Numbered from the stretch's first letter, positions 27,161 to 37,469 are shown. The stretch is DNA of 64,000 nucleotides from DATGFK01 sp040007395 (GCA_040007395.1 JBDTVG010000242.1:1-64000); one strand, 5' to 3'. The notes: a model not told the origin generated them from the letters alone. Numbers and translations: made by a program.

Positions 27161-29146
27161 ATGGCATCATCTACTAAAGAACCCATATGGCAGTCTGCGA
27201 AGCACTTTCTGATTGGCAAGCCTTTAGCCACCTACGACTTACCTCATCAAGCGGTGAGTAAAGTCGTAGGGCTAGCGGTCTTTGCTTCGGATGCGCTATC
27301 GTCTACAGCCTATGCGACTGAAGAAATCCTTGTTGTTTTGGCGTTTGCCGGAGCCGGTTTTTTTGCAATTTCCATACCAATTGCGCTGGCTATCTGTACG
27401 CTACTAGTGATTGTAACTTTATCGTACCGACAAACCATTCATGCTTATCCCGGCGGCGGTGGTGCGTATATTGTCGCCCGCGATAATTTAGGGGAACTAC
27501 CTGCACAAATAGCGGGCGCGGCACTGCTGACCGACTATATCTTGACAGTAGCCGTCAGTATTTCCAGTGGAGTAGAGCAAATCACCTCTGGGATACCTAG
27601 CTTGCGAGATTTTCGTGTTGAGATCGCGCTGGCAGTGATCATCCTGATGACTGTTGTCAACCTGCGAGGGGTAAAAGAGTCCGGACGCATTTTTGCGATT
27701 CCGACCTATGTCTTTTTAGCGCTAGCCTTTCTGATGGTTGGCATTGGCGGCTTTCGCTATGCCACAGGTCAACTCAGCCCTATTCAAGGCGTACAGATGA
27801 TCCAGCATGGGATGCTTGAGCCGTTAGGGTGGTTTCTGATCTTGCGAGCTTTCTCCAGCGGCTGTACCGCACTGACGGGGATTGAGGCAATTTCAAATGG
27901 CATTACGGCCTTTGAGGAACCAAAAAGCAAGAATGCAGCGATCACACTCGCGTGGATGAGCGGAATCTTGATCACGTTGTTCCTAGGCTTTACGCTGCTG
28001 GCAAACCAAATTCACGCATTGCCTTCGAATCAGGAAACCATAATCTCGCAAATAGCGCGGTCTATTTATGGTAGCGGCCCCTTATACTACCTAACCTTGA
28101 TGGCAACCGCATTGATTCTGCTCATGGCGGCAAACACCAGCTATGCGGATTTTCCGCGCTTGGCGGCGTTGCACGCTGGAGACGGTTTCTTACCGCGTCA
28201 GTTGACTATTCGTGGCTCGCGGCTGGTTTTCTCAACGGGAATTTGGGTACTGGGCCTGTTGTCTGCTTTGCTGGTCGTCTTTTTCCGCGCCGAAACTTCC
28301 GCGTTGATTCCACTGTACGCGATTGGCGTGTTCCTGAGCTTTACCATGTCCCAGACGGGAATGGTCGTTCGCACTTGGAAAGTCAGCAAGATGAAGCCCG
28401 GTGAAGTGATCAAAACCGAGGCCACTACCCTTGAATATGATCCCCACTGGCGGTCAAAAATTGTCCTGAGCGCCATCGGAGCCGTTTCCACCGGGATTGT
28501 GATGTTTGTCTTCGCGCTGACGAAGTTCGCGCAAGGCGCATGGTTCATCGTGCTGCTAATCCCAGCGCTGGTCTTTGTATTTTTTCGCATTCACCATCAC
28601 TATCGGGATGTGGCACAAGAATTGAGTGCTTCCAGTAAGAAAGTCAAACGGTTGGTTGGCCCTGTGCAGAGCTTGATATTCATTGAAGATGTTCACGCAG
28701 GGACACTACGGATGATAGACTATGCTGAGTCAGCCTGCTGCCCTTGGAAGGCGATTCACATTGCCACTAGCCCTGAGAAAGCAGCATTGGTCAGAAAGAA
28801 GTGGGATGAACGTGTGGGTAAGGAGGGCGAACTCATCATCATTGAGTCGCCTTATCGGGAACTGATTCGACCAATCCGGGAATGTGTCGAGGATGCACTC
28901 GAAAAGCAACCGGAAGGCTATATCAATGTAATTCTGGGACATTTGGCTGCCGATACGCCACTTGAACAGATTTTGCACCAGAACAGCGCGATCATTTTTA
29001 ATCTTGCACTTCAAGGGTTAGAACGGATCGCTGTTACCAGTGTTCCTTACCAGATCCATCACCTGCATCATCAAAACGGTGACAGTACTCCTCATGTCGA
29101 GGAGGCGGAAACGAGTACGACCAAGCAAGAGATAAAGCAGGAATAG
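27161..29146 (+). CDS. KimA-like APC-superfamily potassium importer
   Basis: The protein has about 661 aa with about 12 membrane helices and a C-terminal cytoplasmic domain (from about residue 470). The motifs LIGKPLATYDLPHQAVSK, LAVFASDALSSTAYATEEIL, LSYRQTIHAYPGGGGAYIV and DYILTVAVSISSGVEQI match the KimA (YdaO) branch of APC permeases. In Bacillus, KimA is a proton/K+ importer controlled by c-di-AMP. The C-terminal domain has a conserved SLIFIEDVHAGTLRMIDYA segment. ATG 27161, after GGGGGT, is preferred over GTG 27146. Its neighbours (KdpDE-like pair, USP) suggest a potassium locus. Amino acids are the main alternative substrate. Confidence 0.8.
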   Translation: MASSTKEPIWQSAKHFLIGKPLATYDLPHQAVSKVVGLAVFASDALSSTAYATEEILVVLAFAGAGFFAISIPIALAICTLLVIVTLSYRQTIHAYPGGGGAYIVARDNLGELPAQIAGAALLTDYILTVAVSISSGVEQITSGIPSLRDFRVEIALAVIILMTVVNLRGVKESGRIFAIPTYVFLALAFLMVGIGGFRYATGQLSPIQGVQMIQHGMLEPLGWFLILRAFSSGCTALTGIEAISNGITAFEEPKSKNAAITLAWMSGILITLFLGFTLLANQIHALPSNQETIISQIARSIYGSGPLYYLTLMATALILLMAANTSYADFPRLAALHAGDGFLPRQLTIRGSRLVFSTGIWVLGLLSALLVVFFRAETSALIPLYAIGVFLSFTMSQTGMVVRTWKVSKMKPGEVIKTEATTLEYDPHWRSKIVLSAIGAVSTGIVMFVFALTKFAQGAWFIVLLIPALVFVFFRIHHHYRDVAQELSASSKKVKRLVGPVQSLIFIEDVHAGTLRMIDYAESACCPWKAIHIATSPEKAALVRKKWDERVGKEGELIIIESPYRELIRPIRECVEDALEKQPEGYINVILGHLAADTPLEQILHQNSAIIFNLALQGLERIAVTSVPYQIHHLHHQNGDSTPHVEEAETSTTKQEIKQE

Positions 29147-29185
29147 ACGCGCTTCAAATTAAGCTAAGGTAGGCAAATGTCTATG

Positions 29186-29215
29186 AGCAGCCTTGAAAAT
29201 CTATTCAAGGCTGCT
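29186..29215 (+). terminator. hairpin after the KimA-like gene
   Basis: AGCAGCCTTGAA and TTCAAGGCTGCT form a perfect 12-bp stem with a 6-base loop, 40 bases after the stop codon. The T-tract is weak. Confidence 0.65.
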
Positions 29216-29318
29216 ATTCCCGTTAAGCCATAGGTTCAGGTTTTACTGTTAAACACCATTTTGGAATTGGGCAGAAAAGACATTAAATATTGTGGATACC
29301 AACTTATTTATCCAGTCA

Positions 29319-29708
29319 ATGGATATTAAATGGGAATATCGCTACTTTGTCTATACGACCTTCGAGCCGCACAGCACTTGGGTTACGCTGGCAGGTCACG
29401 AGTCTTATACGGCAGCGCTGGCACGCCAGTTCTTTTGGGAGAACTTCAAAGAACAAATCCTAACCGAACTTGATCAACGGCAGAATGAAGGTTGGGAGAT
29501 TCTCGACGAGGTAGTACCTACTGCGTTGCAAATTCGACAGTCCGTACAAATCGAAACCGGGATTGAGCCAGCCGATGTTGTACTCTGGATCATCACGTTG
29601 GGAGTCGCGCTGCTGCTGCAACTCCTCGCTGGAAATCGATCTCGCCAATATGTCGTCTATGAACCTGTCGAGTTTCGCGTCGAGATGCGCCATGTGATAG
29701 AGCCGTAA
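29319..29708 (+). CDS. small protein with a DUF4177-like N-terminus and one membrane helix
   Basis: The protein has about 129 aa. It starts with KWEYRYFVYTTF and has LNELDQ..QNEGWEILDEVV (the 'EGWE' pattern of DUF4177-like small proteins). It then has one membrane helix (VVLWIITLGVALLLQLLAG) and a polar tail. ATG 29319 is preferred; GTG 29292 is in frame upstream. Its function is unknown. Confidence 0.5.
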   Translation: MDIKWEYRYFVYTTFEPHSTWVTLAGHESYTAALARQFFWENFKEQILTELDQRQNEGWEILDEVVPTALQIRQSVQIETGIEPADVVLWIITLGVALLLQLLAGNRSRQYVVYEPVEFRVEMRHVIEP

Positions 29709-29735
29709 ATGTTTCTCGGAAGTATCTTGCCTCCG

Positions 29736-29758
29736 ATGACAGGCTGTCATGCTATAAT
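29736..29758 (+). promoter_or_regulatory. 7-bp palindrome next to a -10 box before the phosphoesterase gene
   Basis: ATGACAG-G-CTGTCAT (29736-29750) ends two bases before TATAAT (29753-29758), in the normal place of a repressor operator. No 17-base-spaced -35 box fits well (TTGCCT is 20 bases away), which also suggests control by a bound protein. Confidence 0.5.
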
Positions 29759-29797
29759 TCTAGTGTTACCCTCAAGCAGTCAAGTTAAAGAAACCCT

Positions 29798-30550
29798 ATG
29801 CGACTTGCAATTTTGGCAGATATTCATGGCAACCAGAAAGCATTTGAAGCCGTCCTTACCGATCTAAAAGAGGCGGGGGGCGCAGATAAAACGTGGATCT
29901 TAGGCGATTTGTGTGCGTTAGGGCCACGCCCCACCGAATGCTTACAGATGATCCGCGAGATACCGGAAGTTCAAGTGATCAGTGGGAACACGGATCGCTA
30001 TGTAACTACTGGCAAGATTATCGCTACGCCGCCCAAAGATGAAGCCGAGTGGCAGCAGTTTCCTACTAAGCTGCATCAGGCTGTCGATACTTATGGGTGG
30101 ACAATGGCACAACTCAGCTATGCGGACTACGAATATCTGAGCAAACTCCAGCATGAGGTAGAACTACATATCCCCGGCTATGGTTGGGTCATTGGCTATC
30201 ACGGTGCGCCGGGCAATGATGAGTACATGCTCTTACCCGATACTCCTGCCGAGGAAACACTTGATCAATTTCTTGATCAAGAAGGGCGGCTAGGTTTTGG
30301 CGGTCATACCCATGTTCCGATGGATCGCGATCTGGGGCAGTGGCGCGTCGTTAATGTGGGCGCAGTGGGCCTACCCAAAGACGAACAGCGGGCTTGTTAC
30401 GTCCTTGTAGATTTTACTGACGGGACAGCCAACATCGCGTTTCGGCGGGTCGCCTACGACATTGACGCAGTGATTGCCGATCTCAAGCAGCAGGATCATC
30501 CTGCCACAGAGCGGATTATCGGGATGCTCACAGGGCAGACTTCCGCGTAA
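29798..30550 (+). CDS. YfcE/MJ0936-type calcineurin-like metallophosphoesterase
   Basis: The protein has 250 aa with all metallophosphoesterase motifs in order: LADIHGNQ (D-x-H), WILGDLCALGP (GD), VISGNTDRY (GN-D), YHGAPG and FGGHTHVPM (GH-x-H). Cytoplasmic enzymes of this kind cut phosphodiesters or phosphomonoesters with two metal ions. The natural substrate is unknown. Its own promoter region contains a palindrome. Confidence 0.85.
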   Translation: MRLAILADIHGNQKAFEAVLTDLKEAGGADKTWILGDLCALGPRPTECLQMIREIPEVQVISGNTDRYVTTGKIIATPPKDEAEWQQFPTKLHQAVDTYGWTMAQLSYADYEYLSKLQHEVELHIPGYGWVIGYHGAPGNDEYMLLPDTPAEETLDQFLDQEGRLGFGGHTHVPMDRDLGQWRVVNVGAVGLPKDEQRACYVLVDFTDGTANIAFRRVAYDIDAVIADLKQQDHPATERIIGMLTGQTSA

Positions 30551-30599
30551 TTATCTAAGCATATAAGCAGGCGAGATAACATTTACCGGAAATAAAACC

Positions 30600-30628
30600 T
30601 TGCCAAGACAGTATTGCTCGTCTATAAT
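30600..30628 (+). promoter_or_regulatory. sigma-70 promoter of tRNA-Val
   Basis: TTGCCA (30600-30605) and TATAAT (30623-30628) with a perfect 17-base spacer, 11 bases before the tRNA. Confidence 0.8.
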
Positions 30629-30639
30629 GCTTAACATTC

Positions 30640-30713
30640 GGGTCGTTAGCTCAGTTGGTTAGAGCGCGTCGTTGACATCGACGAGGTCAGAGGTTCGAGT
30701 CCTCTACGACCCA
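30640..30713 (+). tRNA. tRNA-Val (GAC anticodon)
   Basis: The acceptor stem GGGTCGT/ACGACCC, a D-arm (TAGCTCAGTTGGTTAGAG), an anticodon arm CGTCG-TTGACAT-CGACG with anticodon GAC, and a T-arm (AGAGG-TTCGAGT-CCTCT) form a complete cloverleaf. The discriminator is A; CCA is not encoded. Confidence 0.95.
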
Positions 30714-30729
30714 CAGCACACAGCTAAAG

Positions 30730-30766
30730 AAAGAATGGGCTGATTTTCTTAATCGACCCATTCTTT
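30730..30766. terminator. hairpin shared by tRNA-Val and the convergent sigma-factor gene
   Basis: AAAGAATGGG/CCCATTCTTT (10 bp) followed by T residues on the plus strand. It overlaps the last codons of the minus-strand sigma-factor gene and can end both transcripts. Confidence 0.7.
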
Positions 30767-31273
30767 TAGTATCTCTCGAACCATCAGTCGAGCACGATGA
30801 AGGCGGCTTTTGACCGCCTCCACTGTGATTCCCAATGTCTCAGCAACTTCAGGCGCGGTCATATTCTCAACGTCGCGCATGATAAGCACTTCACGATAGA
30901 TCGGTATTAACTGGGCAATAGCAGCAACAATTGCCTCCATTGGTATTGCTTGAACTTCTGATGTGGCAGGATCACATAGATCAAGCGGAATCGTTACTTC
31001 CCAAGGGTCGGATCGTAGCAATCGGTGACATTCGTGCTTAACCACACGGAACAACCACGTGGTAAAAGCTGAGATCACGCGCAACGTACCAATCTTCTGG
31101 CTGACGATCCACAGCGTTTCCTGAACCGCATCTTCAACATCTTCGGGTGTGACACATACTTTACGGGCAAAACATTGAAGGTCAGGTTGGCAGCGCATCA
31201 AAAGCTCATTGATCGCTTCTGAGTCCCCGTTCTGTGCCGCGATGATTAACGCTTGAGGTATGGTCTTTAACAT
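30749..31273 (-). CDS. ECF-type RNA polymerase sigma factor
   Basis: The protein has 174 aa. Region 2 includes CVTPEDVEDAVQETLWIVSQK, with the aromatic WLFRVVKHECHRLLR that follows; region 4 is VLIMRDVENMTAPEVAETLGITVEAVKSRLHRARLMVRE. The size and layout are ECF-type. No anti-sigma gene is adjacent. It follows the DUF2892 gene by 17 bases, so the membrane protein might have a regulatory link (inference). The C-terminus overlaps a terminator. Confidence 0.88.
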   Translation of the reverse strand: MLKTIPQALIIAAQNGDSEAINELLMRCQPDLQCFARKVCVTPEDVEDAVQETLWIVSQKIGTLRVISAFTTWLFRVVKHECHRLLRSDPWEVTIPLDLCDPATSEVQAIPMEAIVAAIAQLIPIYREVLIMRDVENMTAPEVAETLGITVEAVKSRLHRARLMVREILKEWVD

Positions 31274-31290
31274 GGGCTGGTTGTTGTCTT

Positions 31291-31509
31291 TTACCCTTGC
31301 AGGTTCTTGCTTTTCAGTTTACGCCCAAACAACGCACACATCGGGCAAAACCCGACAAAGCCAGTGACAACGACGAACAACGCGCTGAATAAGAGTAATC
31401 CGGTTATCAGCGGAGGATTTGCGCCGAGTAACGCATAGGCAACCATGCCTAGACTGGCTACAACACGCAGAACTCGTTCCCAATTTGGTAGGTTTTTTGG
31501 ATAAAGCAC
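31291..31509 (-). CDS. DUF2892-family small membrane protein
   Basis: The protein has 72 aa. Two membrane helices are joined by a short loop, and the CPMCALFG motif near the C-terminus is characteristic of DUF2892 (YgaP-like inner membrane domain). The cysteine pair may bind sulphide or a metal. It is co-oriented with the sigma factor gene. Confidence 0.85.
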   Translation of the reverse strand: MLYPKNLPNWERVLRVVASLGMVAYALLGANPPLITGLLLFSALFVVVTGFVGFCPMCALFGRKLKSKNLQG

Positions 31510-31693
31510 AGCTTGACTCCTATTGACTTGATTTGAGATCGATAGATTTCCTGCAAAGCGAATTGACTACTCGCTTTACAATTAATAAGAGTCAAATCGC
31601 AGGCAAAAGGGTTCAACACACTGGCGCATAACTGCTCAAGTGTGTCTGTTTTAGCTGATAAATAGAATATACGGAGTGTAACTCGGCGCGGGT

Positions 31694-32068
31694 TCAGCGA
31701 TTGCCATCTTCGGCAAGTCGGCGCAGTGCGTCGGCGGCTTCCTCAACAGTGGCATGTATGGTGGGATCGGGGCGGAACGTGGCACGAGTCAGGGTAATGA
31801 TCATCATCTCGATCAGTGGTTCGCCCCCGACCAACGCCACACGATCCAACGTGGGCAGGGTAAAGTGTTCGCGCACGATAGGCAGCACGCCACGCGGAAA
31901 ATCCGTGACCTTTACGTAATCGAAGATCATATCGACAGGTTCACGTATCTCGGTTGCCAGTGCCCACACTTCTTCGGCTCCGGTTTCAAGATCATCAATG
32001 GTCAGGGGATCGCTCACTTCAAACAAAATGATGCTTCCCTTTTTGTACCATACCGCACGAGATGGCAT
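31694..32068 (-). CDS. SpoIIAA-like/STAS-type small protein
   Basis: The protein has 124 aa. Its predicted alternation of strands and helices (IILFEVSDPLTIDDLETGAEEVWALATE, MIFDYVKVTDFPRG, VALVGGEPLIEMMIITLTR) resembles the SpoIIAA/STAS-like fold. There is no phosphorylatable Ser in a clear STAS motif. The family is suggested only by pattern; the role is unknown. Confidence 0.4.
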   Translation of the reverse strand: MPSRAVWYKKGSIILFEVSDPLTIDDLETGAEEVWALATEIREPVDMIFDYVKVTDFPRGVLPIVREHFTLPTLDRVALVGGEPLIEMMIITLTRATFRPDPTIHATVEEAADALRRLAEDGNR

Positions 32069-32191
32069 AACACTTTACTCCTAAACAGTAATTACATTAT
32101 CGGCAATTTTGTTAAATATGCTAGCAGGTAAATATCTTGAGAGAAAATCCTGCCATCCGCCGACAGACCGTTTACGGAAAAAGTCGAAGTG

Positions 32192-32512
32192 TTATTGAGT
32201 AGCGGTCTGCTGCTGTGTATCGTAATCCGTTTGCGTAACCAATGTGCCACCGTTGATCTCGGTATCGATCAGTTTGCGATTGGTGTCGTAGGTAAACTCG
32301 GCCTCGATCCGGTTGTAGCAGCGCCGACCAACGATTACTTTTCGCACAAACAGCGAGCCTTCATCATTTGCCGAGAGATCGTTCATCGAATTGATGCGTA
32401 CCTTAATCACCTCACCGCAGCGGGCGCAACGAACGTAATAATACAGTCCGGGATCGCGACTCGGCCCGGCTTTCGGTGCTAGGAAATTGGATAATTGTTT
32501 CAGGAAATTCAT
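32192..32512 (-). CDS. small conserved protein with a CxxC zinc-ribbon-like start
   Basis: The protein has 106 aa. VRCARCGEVIKVRI (CxxC) near residue 30 and VIVGRRCYNRIEAEF near residue 65 could make a zinc ribbon. GGGAGA lies before the ATG. No further domain is recognised. Confidence 0.5.
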   Translation of the reverse strand: MNFLKQLSNFLAPKAGPSRDPGLYYYVRCARCGEVIKVRINSMNDLSANDEGSLFVRKVIVGRRCYNRIEAEFTYDTNRKLIDTEINGGTLVTQTDYDTQQQTATQ

Positions 32513-32822
32513 ATTCTCTCCCTGCGATATTTCGGAATGGGATCACACGCTGTCTGTTTTAACGCATTCTAACAGACTTTAACATATCCAGAGGGGGTAT
32601 GGCAGGGCAACCCAGCACTGGAAACCCTCTTTCCAAGATCAGCGAACAACGATTGTTGGAAAATATGGATGGCGAGTGTGCGAAAAGCTACGAAATCAGC
32701 GGCATTTACTAATTGCTGGCGGTTTTATATCTAGCGGAGAGGCTAGGTGAGGGTATCGACACTGCGCCCCGACCCTGTGGCAGAATCGGGACGCTTATGC
32801 AGTGTCAAATACTAGTGCTTGC
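32513..32822. other. intergenic region with a partial palindromic repeat
   Basis: No gene is visible in this 310-base stretch. At 32737-32757 it has the tail GGAGAGGCTAGGTGAGGG, matching one arm of the dispersed repeat at 40900. Confidence 0.5.
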
Positions 32823-33272
32823 TTATTCGTGTTTGTCTTCGAGTGTCTTAATACGCATAGTGGGGGGACGATTCCTGACTTTACGCAGGATATTTTCCTC
32901 GATACCCGCACGGCGCAGTTCTTCCGCCGCGTAGCGCTTTTCTTCGGGTGGCCCGCTTCGCATTAATGCTTCGGCACGCTGACGGGCTTCGGCGGCTTGA
33001 GCCTCGTCAATGGCATACGAAGACGCGGCGGTATCCGCCAGAATCGTCACTCGGTCTGGACGCACTTCGGCAACCCCACCAAAAACGATGAAGCTCTCCT
33101 CCGCGCCGCCCTTGCGAATCCGCACTTCGCCGTAATTGAGAGTTGTCAGTAGCGCGGCGTGATGTGGCAATATACCCATCTCGCCTTCGCTGCCGGGAAG
33201 ATTCACCTGATCAACCGCATCGTCTTCAAAGAGCAGACCTTCTTGCGTCACGATTTGTATTTGTAGTGTCAT
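32823..33272 (-). CDS. atpC: F1-ATP synthase epsilon subunit
   Basis: The protein has about 149 aa. The N-terminal beta-sandwich (LQIQIVTQEGLLFEDDAVDQVNLPGSEGEMGILPHHAALLT) and IVFGGVAEVRPDRVTILADTA fit AtpC. The C-terminal helical part contains AEARQRAEALM. It couples the rotor and inhibits ATP hydrolysis. ATG 33272 (MTLQIQIV) is preferred over 33296. It is the last gene of the atpA-G-D-C cluster. Confidence 0.93.
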   Translation of the reverse strand: MTLQIQIVTQEGLLFEDDAVDQVNLPGSEGEMGILPHHAALLTTLNYGEVRIRKGGAEESFIVFGGVAEVRPDRVTILADTAASSYAIDEAQAAEARQRAEALMRSGPPEEKRYAAEELRRAGIEENILRKVRNRPPTMRIKTLEDKHE

Positions 33273-33315
33273 CGTTATGGCCTTTCTATAGCTCAAAGAT
33301 TTACCCGGCTATTGC

Positions 33316-33346
33316 TGCCTCTCGCTACTGAATATAGCGAGAGGCA
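33316..33346 (-). terminator. 12-bp hairpin between atpD and atpC
   Basis: TGCCTCTCGCTA and TAGCGAGAGGCA form a perfect stem with a 7-base loop just after the atpD stop. No T-run follows. It may slow or partly stop transcription so that less epsilon than beta is made (inference). Confidence 0.6.
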
Positions 33347-33361
33347 GGTAGGGTATATATC

Positions 33362-34792
<1,431 letters not shown>

Positions 34793-34842
34793 GTTTTCTT
34801 TCCTGTAGAGGTGTTATCAATACTGTCGTGTGAGCAACACAA

Positions 34843-35751
34843 CTATTTCTTTTTGAGCGCTTCTACACCACCAACAATGTCGAGAATTTCGCTGGTGATG
34901 GCTGATTGCCGCGCCTTGTTGTAGGACAGTGAGTAGCTATCGACCAGCGTTCTCGCGCTGTCCGAGGCATTACGCATCGCTACCATACGAGCACTGTGTT
35001 CGCTGGCAACGCTTTCCAGTAACGACTGGAAGATCACGAGTTCGGTAAACTTCGGGACAATCTCGTCCAGAATACCGGCGGCACTCGGCTCATAGATGTA
35101 ATCGGGTGCGGCAGTCGTTGGCGCTGCCTGAACCTTCACATATTCCAAGCCGCCCAGTTCATTGTCATCGCCGGGGATAAGCGGCAGCAAACGCTGGATG
35201 CGCGGTTTCTGGGTCAGCGTATTGATGAAGTCGGTATAGGCGATAAACACTTCATCGCATTTTTCGCCTAGATAATCATCCACCAGAATACGCGCCACTG
35301 GTCTGACAAAGTTAACGGTCAACTGGGCTGGAATGCCTGTGAACTCCGCAATGAGATTCTCTTTGGCGCGTAGTAGTGTATCGCGGCCTTTGCGACCTAC
35401 TGCAACCCAACGGATTGGCTTGCCAATCTCGCGGGCAAACTGTCGAGCCACGCGGACGATATTACTATTGTACGCGCCGGCTAGCCCTCGGTCACTGGTC
35501 AGCAGCAGAATGGTAATCGTACCAGTACCTTCGCGCTTTGCCAGCAGCGGGTGAAGCGGTGTACCACTCTGATTCGCGGTGGCGATGTTCGAAAGCACTT
35601 CCATCGCTAGCATTGCGTAGGCGCGGCTGGCAAGAACCTGTGCTGTCGCCTTACGTACCTTTGAGGCCGAAACAGCTTCTAGCGCCATCGTGACCTGCAT
35701 AATGTTTTTGACGCTTTTGATACGTCGTTTGATCTCGCGTGCGCTTGCCAT
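34843..35751 (-). CDS. atpG: F1-ATP synthase gamma subunit
   Basis: The protein has 302 aa. It starts MASAREIKRRIKSVKNIMQVT, which is the gamma N-terminal helix, and ends with ARMVAMRNASDSARTLVDSYSLSYNKARQ, typical of the C-terminal helix. The central LLLTSDRGLAGAYNSNIV block is the Rossmann-like part. It turns inside the alpha3-beta3 ring. It is separated from atpA by about 200 bases. Confidence 0.96.
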   Translation of the reverse strand: MASAREIKRRIKSVKNIMQVTMALEAVSASKVRKATAQVLASRAYAMLAMEVLSNIATANQSGTPLHPLLAKREGTGTITILLLTSDRGLAGAYNSNIVRVARQFAREIGKPIRWVAVGRKGRDTLLRAKENLIAEFTGIPAQLTVNFVRPVARILVDDYLGEKCDEVFIAYTDFINTLTQKPRIQRLLPLIPGDDNELGGLEYVKVQAAPTTAAPDYIYEPSAAGILDEIVPKFTELVIFQSLLESVASEHSARMVAMRNASDSARTLVDSYSLSYNKARQSAITSEILDIVGGVEALKKK

Positions 35752-35836
35752 ATATTCTCCAATTTCCCCGCTTGCATCTCCTCTAAGTAGTAAAGAAGGA
35801 GAAAGGGGCTTTCAAGGATAGATATTGATCATTCAG

Positions 35837-35905
35837 CGGGCGAGGTCTGCCTCGCCCCTACATCCAAACAGTTTTATGTAGGGGCCGTCGCCTGCGCGGC
35901 CCTGC
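35837..35905. repeat. GTAGGGG-type intergenic palindrome pair
   Basis: GGGCGAGG/CCTCGCCC (35838-35857) is a short hairpin. CCCCTACAT/ATGTAGGGG (35855-35884) is a 9-bp stem with a 12-base loop, and a GC-rich GCCTGCGCGGC follows. The arrangement resembles widespread bacterial GTAGGGGC interspersed repeats. It sits inside the atp cluster, between atpA and atpG. Confidence 0.6.
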
Positions 35906-35921
35906 ATTTTTGGAAAGCTCT

Positions 35922-35943
35922 ACCCCTAAAAGCGGCTAGGGGT
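35922..35943 (-). terminator. hairpin after atpA
   Basis: ACCCCTA and TAGGGGT form a 7-bp stem with an 8-base loop, beginning 12 bases after the atpA stop (35955). No long T-run. It may partly separate atpA from atpGDC. Confidence 0.45.
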
Positions 35944-35954
35944 GTGGTAATGTC

Positions 35955-37469
35955 CTAGCTGAAGCTCTGGTTGAATTCGGTGAGCGCCTGCTGCAACAGT
36001 TTTTCAGTGTCGGCAGTTAGGTCGAATTTGGTATCAGGGTTATTGATCGATTCACCGATCTGTGGATAGGTTGTCTTCATAAAGCGCAGATAGGCCGGCT
36101 GCCATTCCTTGACACGATCAACTGGGATGGTATCCAGATAACCGCGTGTACCCGCATAGACCAACAGCACTTCTTCTTCGAGCGAATAGGGGCTGTACTG
36201 TGGCTGCTTGAGGAGTTCGGTCAGGCGCAACCCACGATCAAGCTGCTGCTGGGTTGATTTGTCGAGGTCGGAGCCGAACTGCGCGAAGGCAGCCAAGGCC
36301 CGGAACTGCGACAGTTCACCCTTCATACGTCCAGCAACCTTCTTCATGGCCTTGCGCTGCGCGTCACCACCGACACGGCTGACCGAAATACCGACGTTGA
36401 TGGCAGGACGCAAACCTGCGTTAAACAGGTCGGCTTCTAAGAAGATTTGACCGTCGGTGATGCTGATAACGTTGGTCGGAATGTAGGCCGACACGTCACC
36501 GAGCAGTGTTTCGATAATGGGGAGAGCCGTCAGGCTGCCGCCACCGCGTGCTTCAGAGAGACGGGCAGCACGTTCCAGCAAACGACTGTGAAGATAGAAC
36601 ACGTCGCCGGGATAAGCTTCACGTCCCGGTGGACGGCGCAGCAGCAGTGATACTTGACGGTATGCCCAAGCGTGACGCGACAAGTCATCATAGATGATCA
36701 ACGCATCATGACCTTGTTCCATGAAGTATTCGCCCATCGCGCAGCCCGCATAGGGAGCGATGTATTGGAGCGCGGCGGGGTCGCCTGCGGACGCTACGAC
36801 AATCGCCGTATAATCCATCGCGCCGAACTTTTCGAGCGTGGCACGCACAGCGGCGATCTGGGCTTCTTTCTGCCCAATCGCGACATAGATGCACGCGACA
36901 TTCTGACCCTTCTGGTTGATGATCGTGTCCAGCGCCACAGCGGTTTTACCCGTCTGACGGTCACCGATGATCAGTTCGCGCTGCCCACGTCCAACCGGGG
37001 TAATACCGTCGATGGCAATGATACCCGTCTGCAACGGGGTATCTACGTCTTGACGCTCGATTACGCCGGGGGCAATACGCTCGACGTTGTAATATTCGGT
37101 AGCCTGTACTGGCCCTTTGCCATCGATAGGCTCACCCAGCGCATTGACTACACGTCCGATGATGCCGGGGCCAACCGGAACCGAGGCGATACGACCCGTC
37201 GCCCGGACTTCGCTACCCTCGTTAATCGTAGTGTACTCACCCATGATGATGACACCAACGTTATCCACTTCGAGGTTAAAGGCAATTCCCAAAACTCCGG
37301 TAGCGAACTCTACCAGTTCATTGGCCTTCACATTGGGCAAGCCGGAAACACGAGCAATACCGTCGCCAATATCCAGAACACGTCCGGTTTCGACGGCTTC
37401 TATGCTGGGCTGCCAGTTGTTAATCTGGTCAAGGAACCCTTTGGCGAAATCGCCTGTCACTGTTGCCAT
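35955..37469 (-). CDS. atpA: F1-ATP synthase alpha subunit
   Basis: The protein has 504 aa. The nucleotide-binding P-loop is in LIIGDRQTGKTAVALDTI, followed by VACIYVAIGQKEAQIA, YDDLSRHAWAYRQVSLLLRRPPGREAYPG and the VGISVSRVGGDAQ segment. The start at ATG 37469 (MATVTGDFAKGF) is set by GGAGG 7 bases before it; the frame continues upstream without support. It is the first gene of this cluster. No atpH, atpF, atpE or atpB lies upstream; an AraC-type gene runs the other way. Confidence 0.97.
   Translation of the reverse strand: MATVTGDFAKGFLDQINNWQPSIEAVETGRVLDIGDGIARVSGLPNVKANELVEFATGVLGIAFNLEVDNVGVIIMGEYTTINEGSEVRATGRIASVPVGPGIIGRVVNALGEPIDGKGPVQATEYYNVERIAPGVIERQDVDTPLQTGIIAIDGITPVGRGQRELIIGDRQTGKTAVALDTIINQKGQNVACIYVAIGQKEAQIAAVRATLEKFGAMDYTAIVVASAGDPAALQYIAPYAGCAMGEYFMEQGHDALIIYDDLSRHAWAYRQVSLLLRRPPGREAYPGDVFYLHSRLLERAARLSEARGGGSLTALPIIETLLGDVSAYIPTNVISITDGQIFLEADLFNAGLRPAINVGISVSRVGGDAQRKAMKKVAGRMKGELSQFRALAAFAQFGSDLDKSTQQQLDRGLRLTELLKQPQYSPYSLEEEVLLVYAGTRGYLDTIPVDRVKEWQPAYLRFMKTTYPQIGESINNPDTKFDLTADTEKLLQQALTEFNQSFS

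Noticed and set aside
30640..30713. tRNA as an attachment site of an integrated element
   Set aside because: No repeated 3' end of the tRNA and no integrase are seen downstream.
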